From positions 1,780,438 to 1,844,437 of the forward strand of contig OX638341.1 of assembly GCA_951812965.1 (NCBI GenBank): a DNA stretch of 64,000 nucleotides, in the 5' to 3' direction. The notes below the pieces were generated by a model. The model saw nothing but the letters and a program-made list of their open reading frames with translations. It ran no database searches and was not told where the DNA came from. The position numbers and the translations under genes are program-made. This DNA is from an uncultured Pseudohongiella sp. (GTDB lineage: Bacteria > Pseudomonadota > Gammaproteobacteria > Pseudomonadales > Pseudohongiellaceae). Shown here piece by piece: positions 52,338 through 60,700 of this stretch (the stretch's first letter is position 1; each line of letters begins with the position of its first letter).

Positions 52338-52522
52338 GTCGCCGTCTGGTGAGTGGTATTTAGCGGGCGTGTGAGGCATGGATGCCGAACGCGAAGCCTA
52401 CAGGGGTGGAGGCAAGCGGTTATGAAGCGCAGCTTCATGCGCAGCCGGAACGACGCCAAGCTGTGCTTGGCGTCTGGACCGTATTTACGGCGTCCGCTAA
52501 ATACCACTCACCAGACGGCGAC
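52338..52522. repeat. MITE-like element with 32-bp terminal inverted repeats
   Basis: The arms 52338-52369 and 52491-52522 are inverted repeats matching at 31 of 32 positions (outer part GTCGCCGTCTGGTGAGTGG). The 121-bp centre has further hairpins (GAAGCGCAGCTTC; GACGCCAAGCTGTGCTTGGCGTC) and no ORF. It sits directly after the hemH stop, between two convergent genes, and may serve as a terminator. Confidence 0.8.
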
Positions 52523-52541
52523 GGATCGAAGCCACCAAAAC

Positions 52542-53531
52542 TCAGGCCGCGATAGCCCGCTTAACCAGGTTCTGCATCAATGGGACCTTGAACCCGTTGT
52601 GAGCCAGTACTCTGGCGCCGGCGGTGGCCATCGGCGCGACCGCCTCGGCGGTGGCCATGTCCTTGCTCATTCCGCGAACGGCGTTTTCCACGTTGCGCAG
52701 TCGCCGCGGCGTGGTTTGTACCGCGCCGCAAACGATGCTGGCGTCGGTAATGGCATCGCCGTTGAGGCGAAAGGCCGCCGCGATATTGACCAGCGAGAAA
52801 TCCCACACGTTGCGGTCGGCTACTTTCTCGAAATAGAAAGTAGCGTCGCGCCAGTCGGCCGGTAGCCGGATAGCGGTGAGAATATCGCCCGAGCGCATGA
52901 TGGTTGTGTTGAGAATGTCTCGCGCCGGGCTGACGAAAAAGTCTTCCGCCGAGACTTCGCGTCCACCGCCGCTATTGCGAATCACCATGGAGGCGTTGAG
53001 CGCGACCAGCGCCGGCGCCGTGTCGGAAGCGCCTGCCGCGACGCAGCGGCTGCCTTCGAACAGCGCATGTTCGCGGTTCATGCCCTCGGGAGTGTCGGCG
53101 TAGCACAAATTGCCTCCGGCCCGATAGCACGACAGGCCGCGGCGATAGTACCAGCAGCGTACATCCTGGGAGACATTGCCCCCGATGGTGCCGATATTGC
53201 GAATCTGCGGACTCGCCACGATCGCAGCAGCGTCCGCGAGCAGCGAGAAGCGCTCACGAATGACGGGATCTGTCGCTACTTCGGTGAGCGTGGTCATCGC
53301 GCCGATTTCCAGCGTGTCGCCGTCCTGGCGTACGCCGCGCAGGGATTCGATTCCGCTCAGGTCGATGAGCGCATCGGTGGCTTTGGCGCGGTCCTTCAAC
53401 CAACCGTAGGTATCCTGACCTCCGCCTACCAGCCAGCCCCGGTCTCCGAGGCGCTCGGCAATCGTAATCGCGTCATCCAGCATTACCGGCTGGTAGAGCT
53501 CCATATTTGGCATTACGTCATGTGATGGCAT
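52542..53531 (-). CDS. Molybdenum hydroxylase FAD subunit, PaoB-like
   Basis: A 329-residue FAD-binding subunit of the xanthine dehydrogenase family. FAD contacts are seen in GWLVGGGQDTYGWLKDRAKA and ASPQIRNIGTIGGNVSQDVR. Four cysteines follow in CWYYRRGLSCYRAGGNLC and SRCVAAGASDTAPALVAL, the arrangement of the additional [4Fe-4S] cluster in PaoB and 4-hydroxybenzoyl-CoA reductase. It passes electrons from the 2Fe-2S subunit to FAD. It is last in the operon, nine bases after the molybdopterin subunit. Confidence 0.88.
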   Translation of the reverse strand: MPSHDVMPNMELYQPVMLDDAITIAERLGDRGWLVGGGQDTYGWLKDRAKATDALIDLSGIESLRGVRQDGDTLEIGAMTTLTEVATDPVIRERFSLLADAAAIVASPQIRNIGTIGGNVSQDVRCWYYRRGLSCYRAGGNLCYADTPEGMNREHALFEGSRCVAAGASDTAPALVALNASMVIRNSGGGREVSAEDFFVSPARDILNTTIMRSGDILTAIRLPADWRDATFYFEKVADRNVWDFSLVNIAAAFRLNGDAITDASIVCGAVQTTPRRLRNVENAVRGMSKDMATAEAVAPMATAGARVLAHNGFKVPLMQNLVKRAIAA

Positions 53532-53540
53532 AGCGAGACC

Positions 53541-55976
53541 TCAGAATGTGTTGGTTTTCAGGGATTGGGTGCTGTAGGAATTCCCCGCCAGGTGATTCAC
53601 GATCATGTCCGTCGTGATCGGTGCGGAATTGAACAGATGTCCGTCGAGGGCATCGGATATGGCTGACGCCAGGGCGGCGCAAGCAGCGCCCTGGGTCGGC
53701 TCGCCGATACCGCGGCCGCCTGCCGGATTCTGAGGATCCGGAATGTTGACCGCGGCTGCGCTGGTTTCCACCGGCACATCGAGGATGGTCGGCGGCTTGC
53801 TCTGATACAGACCCACGTTGGCCGGCAGCCCGTTCTGCGGATCGTAGACATGGCGCTCGAGAGCGGCCAGGCCCACGCCCCAGACGGCGCCGCCGCGCAT
53901 GGCGTTGTCGAAATTCTTCGGATGCACCACGGTGCCGCAATCGGCGACCGCGGCGTAGTCGAGAATGTCGTACTTGCCGGTATCGGTGTCGAGTTCAATT
54001 TCGATGAAGCCGACCACCACTCCCGGCGGCTGTCCTACGCCGGGAATGTTATCCCTGGCGACGCCGATCAGGCCGCTGCCGGCGAGTCCCTGTACCGCGA
54101 GCTGGGTCAGCGGATTGATGTCTTCGGGATATTCCTCGCCGCTAAAGGCGCCGCCGAGTTCCATCGCGCGCTGGGCGCACTGTGCGTAACTGAGGCCGGA
54201 ATCCGGATCGGCGCCGCGGAATACGCGCTCGTTGCCGATCTCGTAATCGTCCGCACTGCCGCCGAGGTCCATGGCGGCGATTTCCTTCATCTTGGCGATC
54301 ATGTCCTGACCGGCAACCCAGTTTGCCCGGCTATGGGTGAACACCGTGTTGGAGCCGCCCTGGCCGGAACTGTGCGGCAGATGCCGGTCGCTGCGGCCGC
54401 GATGAATCTGGCATCGCTCCCACGGAATCTGCATCACTTCGGCCGCGGCGCGGCAGGTTGCGGCGTAGGAGTATGTTCCGAGGTTGCCCACGCCGCTATG
54501 GATATGCAACATGCCGTCGGTATCCATTCGCAACAGGCCGTCGTAGCCGCGGCCGCCGGCGCCGTGATAGCCGATGCCGACTCCGAGACCGCGCGCCTTG
54601 CTGCCGTTTTGCCTGGGCTGCTCGAGTCTTTCGCGCCAGTTGAACAGGCGTTCGCCCTGGTCAATGGCTTCGCGCACGAAGGCGCTGGTTACCGGACCCT
54701 GGCTGCCGCCCTGAAAGCCGTCGCTGTCGAGCGCGTTGACCTTGCGGAATTCAACCCGGTCCACGCCGGCGGCGGCCGCCGCCTTGTCGGTGACAGGGGC
54801 CAGAATGGCCGACATTTCGTTCTGACCGGGGCCGCGCTGGGCGCCTCGCGGCGTGGTATTGGTGTAGACCGAAATGTGGCGGAATCGCATCGCCTCGGGC
54901 TGATAGGCAACGGTAACGTGTTGCGCCGACGAGTTGCCGCTGCCGCCGCCGGTCATGCCGCCGTCATTTACGATGATCAGGTCGACCGCGGACACCTTGC
55001 CGTCTCCCTTTACTCCGACCTTGATCCAGCCTTGCATGCCGGAACGGGCCGAGCCGATGTAGAACTCCTGCTCCCGGGTGATGCGCAATTGCACCGGACG
55101 ATTCAACTGACGCGAGAACTGGCCGGTTATCGCCATGTAGGGGTAGGGCCCGATCTTGGAACCGAAGCCGCCGCCGGTGGCCTCGTTGATGAAGACGAGA
55201 TCGGCGAGATCGATATTGAGCATCCGCGCCAGGCCCGCATTGTTGGCGCTCTGGCTCTGGGAGGAACCGTGGAAATAGCATCTGCCGTTTTCCCAGTAAG
55301 CCATACAGGTGCGCGACTCCAGCGAGTGGTGCGGGTAGCCGATGGTGACGAAGGGTTCCTCGACGACAGCGACAGCTTCCGCGAAGCCGGCTTCGAGGTC
55401 GCCAAACTCCCATTCCCGGGTGAACTCGGCGCCGACGGGTTCGCGCCCCGTGCGCATGGCGTCGATGGCCTCCTGCGGCCATTTGACGTCCATGATCCGG
55501 GCGCTGTTGATGGTCGTGCCGTCCGGTCCTTCTTCCTGGACGGGAACCAGTGCGTTACCTTCGGGGTAAGCGGTGGCGCCGCCCGGGGAAAGGCTTTCCA
55601 GCGGGTCCACCACGAAGGGGCGGCGTTCGTATTCCACCCGAATCCGCTGAATCGCGGTCTCCGCGATTTCTTCTGTGGTCGCCGCGACGGCCAGGATCGG
55701 CTGGCCGACGTAAGTAATGTAGTCGGAGGCGAGCGCGGGATTGGCGGGAGGCGCGACCGGCGGCAGATCCGCGGCGGTGAATACGCCGACCACCCCATCC
55801 ATGCGCAGCGCTTCGCTGGCGTCGATGCTTGCCACTCTGCCCGCGGGCAGGGGACTGGTCAGCAAGCGGGCGAAGACCATGCCTTCTCGGCGATAGTCTT
55901 CAGCGTACTTGATCTCGCCGGTGACCTTGCCAGGAACGTCCGGCGGAACGAAATCGAATCCTATATGCGTAGTCAT
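53541..55976 (-). CDS. Molybdenum hydroxylase catalytic subunit (molybdopterin-binding)
   Basis: An 811-residue large subunit of the xanthine dehydrogenase/aldehyde oxidoreductase family. Seen are VPGKVTGEIKYAEDYRREGM, NEATGGGFGSKIGPYPYMAI, TPRGAQRGPGQNEMS and the catalytic glutamate motif GGRGIGEPTQGAA. It hydroxylates an aldehyde or N-heterocycle with water as oxygen source, using molybdopterin cytosine dinucleotide in such three-subunit enzymes. Its ATG overlaps the stop of the 2Fe-2S gene (ATGA). The substrate is unknown. Confidence 0.9.
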   Translation of the reverse strand: MTTHIGFDFVPPDVPGKVTGEIKYAEDYRREGMVFARLLTSPLPAGRVASIDASEALRMDGVVGVFTAADLPPVAPPANPALASDYITYVGQPILAVAATTEEIAETAIQRIRVEYERRPFVVDPLESLSPGGATAYPEGNALVPVQEEGPDGTTINSARIMDVKWPQEAIDAMRTGREPVGAEFTREWEFGDLEAGFAEAVAVVEEPFVTIGYPHHSLESRTCMAYWENGRCYFHGSSQSQSANNAGLARMLNIDLADLVFINEATGGGFGSKIGPYPYMAITGQFSRQLNRPVQLRITREQEFYIGSARSGMQGWIKVGVKGDGKVSAVDLIIVNDGGMTGGGSGNSSAQHVTVAYQPEAMRFRHISVYTNTTPRGAQRGPGQNEMSAILAPVTDKAAAAAGVDRVEFRKVNALDSDGFQGGSQGPVTSAFVREAIDQGERLFNWRERLEQPRQNGSKARGLGVGIGYHGAGGRGYDGLLRMDTDGMLHIHSGVGNLGTYSYAATCRAAAEVMQIPWERCQIHRGRSDRHLPHSSGQGGSNTVFTHSRANWVAGQDMIAKMKEIAAMDLGGSADDYEIGNERVFRGADPDSGLSYAQCAQRAMELGGAFSGEEYPEDINPLTQLAVQGLAGSGLIGVARDNIPGVGQPPGVVVGFIEIELDTDTGKYDILDYAAVADCGTVVHPKNFDNAMRGGAVWGVGLAALERHVYDPQNGLPANVGLYQSKPPTILDVPVETSAAAVNIPDPQNPAGGRGIGEPTQGAACAALASAISDALDGHLFNSAPITTDMIVNHLAGNSYSTQSLKTNTF

Positions 55977-56560
55977 GCCAGTTGCCCCGAGGCGCGCAAG
56001 ACGCCGTTTATGTAATGTTCATAAGCGCCGCAACGGCACAGGTTGCCCGACAGGGCCATGCGCACCTGTTGCCGGTCCGGCGACGGATTGTCGTTCAGCA
56101 GCGCCACCGCGGACATGATCTGTCCCGGTGTGCAGAATCCGCATTGCGGGGAGTTTTCGTCGATGAAGGCCTGCTGTACAGGATGCAGCGTACCGTCGGC
56201 GGCCTTGAGGCCTTCGACCGAAGTCACGGTCTTGCTCTTGACGTTATGCGTCAGCACCGAGCACGAGTAGTTGGGCACGCCATCGATGAGCACGGTGCAG
56301 GCGCCGCATTCGCCTCGATTGCAGCCGATCTTGGTGCCGGTCAGATCGAGCCGGTAACGCAAGGTATGGGCCAGGGTCTCCTGGGGCAGAACGTCGACCG
56401 GCCGGTCGCGGCCGTTGACGTTCAATGTGATCAGACGCTCCGCGGCTGACAGCCCGGACTGCGCCTGGGCGAGGTAGACTCCCGCGGCGCCGGTCGTAGC
56501 GGCCGCGCCGGAGAAGATCACCCCCTTGATAAAACGTCTGCGCGTCAGTTTCGCATTCAC
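55973..56560 (-). CDS. Molybdenum hydroxylase 2Fe-2S subunit with Tat signal
   Basis: A 195-residue subunit with two [2Fe-2S] clusters: CNRGECGACTVLIDG and YSC (plant-ferredoxin type) and CGFCTPGQ with CRCGAY (helical domain). GTG 56560 is preferred because it gives NAKLTRRRFIKGVIFSG, a twin-arginine signal, with GGAG upstream; the longer open frame has no such support. The Tat signal implies that the assembled three-subunit enzyme is exported to the periplasm, as for E. coli PaoABC. Confidence 0.88.
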   Translation of the reverse strand: MNAKLTRRRFIKGVIFSGAAATTGAAGVYLAQAQSGLSAAERLITLNVNGRDRPVDVLPQETLAHTLRYRLDLTGTKIGCNRGECGACTVLIDGVPNYSCSVLTHNVKSKTVTSVEGLKAADGTLHPVQQAFIDENSPQCGFCTPGQIMSAVALLNDNPSPDRQQVRMALSGNLCRCGAYEHYINGVLRASGQLA

Positions 56561-56592
56561 TGGGTTAGCTCCGTTTGTTATGCAGAGGCAGC

Positions 56593-56620
56593 CCGCGCCC
56601 GCCATCGGCAGCGGGCGCGG
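56593..56620. promoter_or_regulatory. GC-rich hairpin in the leader of the molybdenum enzyme operon
   Basis: A perfect 10-bp stem, CCGCGCCCGC and GCGGGCGCGG, with an 8-base loop lies 33 bases before the GTG start on the reverse strand. It has no T tract. The rest of 56561-56903 shows no gene. Confidence 0.45.
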
Positions 56621-56903
56621 ACAATTGTTCGAGGCTAGACTTTTTGCCGGTCGATTGCAACAGCCGGAAACTCGGCCGAGAATTCAAAACTCAAACTGGA
56701 TTCCGACGCGCAATTCCCACAGGCTGCGCTGTTCAAATTGATATAGTTTGAAATCAGAGTTTCCAGCGTTTCGCGCGCCTGCTCCGGGACGGTCGGGAAT
56801 GCGTCCGCGCCAGCAATGGCGGCATGATAAAAATCAAGGAAAAACGGGACGTTCCGGCTAAGATTGCAGTCGCCGCGAGTCCCGAAACGCGGCGGGATAT
56901 CAC

Positions 56904-57563
56904 ATGACCTATTTCCTTGCTCTGAAATACCTGCACCTGGTGCTGTTCGCCTACTGGCTTGGCGGCGATCTGGGAACTTTTCTCGCCAGCCGTCAAGTAA
57001 CCAACGCCGAACTGAGTGCGCAATCCAGGCGCACCGCGCTTCGCATCATGCTCGCCTGCGATATGGGACCGAAGCTCGCCATGCCGCTGGTGCTGCCGAC
57101 CGGTCTGCACATGGCGGCGGCCGCGGGCGCGCTTCCCTTATCCACCGCCGCGCTGGCGTCGGTCTGGGGCGTCGGCCTGTGCTGGTTCGCATGGGTGCTG
57201 ACTATTTATCGCAAGGAGGGCAGCCTCCTAGCCGCACGGCTGACACAATTCGATCTTTACTTCCGCATAGCGCTCATAGTCTCGCTGCTTGCCTGGGTGG
57301 CGAGCCTGATTGCCGCCGCGCCCCCTCCGCTCTGGCTTGTGTCCAAGCTGCTCATTTTCGCATTGCTGGTCACATGCGGCATCGGCATAAGGTTCAATCT
57401 GAGAACTTTCAAGCCGGCTTTCGCGCAAATGATGAGCGACGGCGCCAGCGCGCAAGCGGACGCCGCGATGCGACTTTCGCTGCGACGCTGTCTGCCTTGG
57501 GTATGGTGCATCTGGGCCGGACTTTTCATCGCCGCCGCCTTCGGGCTGCGGTTGTTGGGCTGA
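56904..57563 (+). CDS. Small integral membrane protein (DUF2269-like)
   Basis: A 219-residue protein with about six hydrophobic helices. The start TYFLALKYLHLVLFAYWLGG has His and Gly-Gly-Asp positions as in DUF2269/CopD/HemJ-like heme-binding membrane proteins. Later segments are MACDMGPKL-like LACDMGPKLAMPLVLPTGLH and RCLPWVWCIWAGLFIAAAF. The family call is tentative. It is divergent from the molybdenum enzyme operon and might take part in its electron transfer, which is a guess. Confidence 0.55.
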   Translation: MTYFLALKYLHLVLFAYWLGGDLGTFLASRQVTNAELSAQSRRTALRIMLACDMGPKLAMPLVLPTGLHMAAAAGALPLSTAALASVWGVGLCWFAWVLTIYRKEGSLLAARLTQFDLYFRIALIVSLLAWVASLIAAAPPPLWLVSKLLIFALLVTCGIGIRFNLRTFKPAFAQMMSDGASAQADAAMRLSLRRCLPWVWCIWAGLFIAAAFGLRLLG

Positions 57564-57718
57564 ACGGATAATGCGCGGTCCGCCATGATAGAGAAGCGGA
57601 ATCCGGCTGCCGGCGCTTTCTCGAGCTGCTGCTGAGCTCGGACGCGGCCTGAATCAGCGGTTCCGGCAACTGCCCGATGCTTTCGGCTGAATTCAGGATA
57701 GCCAAAAACCGGATTGGC

Positions 57719-60700
57719 TTATTTGCAATCGAGGTAGTTGCCGGCCAACGATGTCCAGTTCAGATAATCTTCACTGGCCTGCAACTCTGCCGTGAAACAG
57801 GTTGATTGATCTTCGCTGGAAATCTCGCCGTATGGGATCCGCAGCACCCCGGTTTCCGCTTCCACGAAAGGAATATCTTCCGCTGCCGATCCGCATTGGA
57901 TCAGGGCGGCATCGGCAAGCGCCCAGTCGCCGAAATCCAGCCAGTTCCCGGAATCCGCGGTTCCATGTAATTCGGCTGTAAAACACTGCGTTCCGGTTTC
58001 GTCGCGAAACTCGGCCATGGGCAGGTCCAAAATACCGGTCTCCGATGTCAGAACTGCGGTGGTTGACAGATACCCGTCGGAATTGCCGACACGTTCGAAT
58101 ATCACCAGCGCCCCGTCTTCCGCGACCAGGTAGACATGCCTGCCGTCAGGACTCGCCGCGCCGCCGGAAATTTCGCCAAAGTCGCGTACGAAGTTGTCGA
58201 AACGGTCAAAGTCACCGAGCCCTACATAGTCCGTGTGGACCAGTTGCCCGGTGTCCGGCCGCCACTCCAGGCTGAAGGCAAAGCCGTTACAAAAGACATC
58301 CGCCGCCGGCAGACCTTTGCGCGGCGCCGCGAACTCGCATATGTTCCATCTCCACCAAGGATTCGGCGGAATCTGATCCAGTTCGCCCAGCAGTAGCGGG
58401 TCCGCGTCCGGCTCCAGCCAAAACACACTGGCATCGGCTTGTCCACGTGGCCCGACCGCGAACAGATATTGATCGTCATCGCTGATCGTCATTACCGAGG
58501 AAGTGGATACGCTCGTTCTGCGGGTCGACGTCAGTTTCCCGGTTTCCGCATCGCGTTCGTAGACATGCAGTGAATTTTCGGTCAAGGCATAGACATGACT
58601 GTTCGAGTTGGAAACCAGCGCTTGCTGCAAGTCATCCAGCTCCACCGTCTGCACATGTTCCATGCTATCCGGGGTGACGGCAAAAACTTGTAGCTCATTC
58701 GAAGCCACCACATGGACGAAGGATTCAGTCGTATCCATAAACAATGCGTCCGCGCAGCGGCGATTTGAGTTACCAGTTACCGACATTCGCATCGCTTCTC
58801 CAAGCTGCTGCCGGTTGTCATCAACTGCATCGAACCGCCGCCAGCTCCCGCAATCGTAAGCATAAAGTCTGGCGCGGCGGGAGTCCCACAACAGCGCGAC
58901 AGAAATTCGCCAACTTTCAATTAACTGCGCAAAGCGCAGTTCACCGCTTTCCGGGTCGCGTTCGAAAACCTGCACGCCTGGTTCCGTGGTTGCAAAGAGC
59001 GTCGTGCCATCGCTATTGAATGCAAACAGCCCTGGCTGATAAAGCGGGAAGTCAAGCTCAATGGCGTGGCCATTTGCATCTATGTCCCCATCGTTCAGTT
59101 CTCCCAGGTAATTCAACCATACCGGAGGCGCGCTCTCTTCCCAGCGCAACGTGAAGTTGCCGCCCAGAGAATTGCCGCGGGTGCCCAGCCGGATGAGATA
59201 ACGGACTCCCGCTTCGGCTTCGAACGCTACTTCCGAGGTATTCCCGCCCCCCAAGCGATCTTCGGATATCAGTTTCAGGCCGCCGCCACTCCGGCGGTAT
59301 ACGGTCAAGGAAAAATTGGCCTCGGATTCGGCTTCGTCGACAAAAAAGCGAACCCAGCCGGAGGCCGGCGCCTCATAGCTATACCACAGGGATGCAAGGC
59401 CCGGGTTGTCGCCACGTTCGCCTGGCCCGACGGTGGCGAATTCGTTGGAGCCGCTGATGGCGCCGCTGGAATCTGCTATCGCTACGGCATTGGCCATTTT
59501 GTCGTTTGCCGGCGTTAGTCCCCAGCGCAGAATGCTGCTGTTACTACGGGACTCGAATGCCGAGAAAGATTTGTTCCGAAAGCCCAGGGAAATGAAATAA
59601 CGCTGATTCTTGGCGGCATGGAAAACCAATTCAGACAAAGTACTATATGGGCCAGTTGCTCCGATCAGCTCCAGATCCGTCAACGAGTCGCCGCCAAAGA
59701 CTGCCAGCGCCAGATTCAAAGAAGCGGGGGAAATGGTATCCGGGTCAAAAAGTCGCCAGGTATAGAAGCCGTCCTCTGGCGCTGTCCATGCAAACCATTT
59801 TGTTCGAACGCCTGTCGCGACTGGTTCACCGGGCTCCACGGTCGGCCAATTATCTATTTCGACATGCAATGTCGATGACTGCGCATTGCCGATGTCCTCG
59901 GCAGCTTGAAAATCATCGTTGTCCGCATCGCGTTCCGAGCGGCTCCAGGAAAGAGCGTAACTTCCGCCGCCACCGAAAGCATCGCCCGCCGCCACGGCGA
60001 TTCGATATTCCTGCCCGATTTCTGCCGGAAACGTGGCCGACGAATCGGGGTAACCCGAAACCAGCCGCAACTCCGAAGGGTGGTCGCCAATGAACACGAG
60101 CGTCCGTAAATCGTCATTGTCGGAATCGAAACGCCAGTCGCCGTCATCGGGCGCTGTCCACCGGTACCAGACTGTTGCCGCCAGTTCGCCGAACGACTCG
60201 CCCGCCTCAAGAGTCGCTCCCTGATTGTTGCCCTGAATGCTGTTTTCCTCACCTTCCAACTCGATGCTGTCGGCGAAAAGATCGTTGGTTGGAGAACTCT
60301 GGGACCAGTGCAGGGTCGCTGGAGGCGCGCCGCCTGCACCATTGTGGCTAATCCGTATCTTGTAGTCCTCATGCGCTTGGGAGAAGAACTCGACAGCGGC
60401 AGAATCTCCCGTAACTACCTGCTCTATCACGCTGAGCGAATCACCTTGAAATAAATCGAGTTGAAGGCCACGGGCGCCGTACTCGTCTGAATCCGGCCTT
60501 ACGTCAAACCGATAAAAGCCTTCAACCGGCGCCGTCCATTCATACCAGACCGAATTCAATGGACGTCGGGGCTGTTGCTGATTGAATTCGGGTTCACCGG
60601 CTTCCGTGGCCGCAAGCAGCAAATCCAGCCGTTGCGGACTATCCGTCAACGCCACCGCGGATACGAAATCGGCGTTCGTGGGTCTTTTCGCCGGGGCAAG

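Noticed and set aside
53850..56015. A 721-codon forward ORF opposite the molybdenum hydroxylase large subunit
   Set aside because: Antisense open frame caused by codon bias; the reverse strand carries the catalytic GIGEP motif and operon overlaps.
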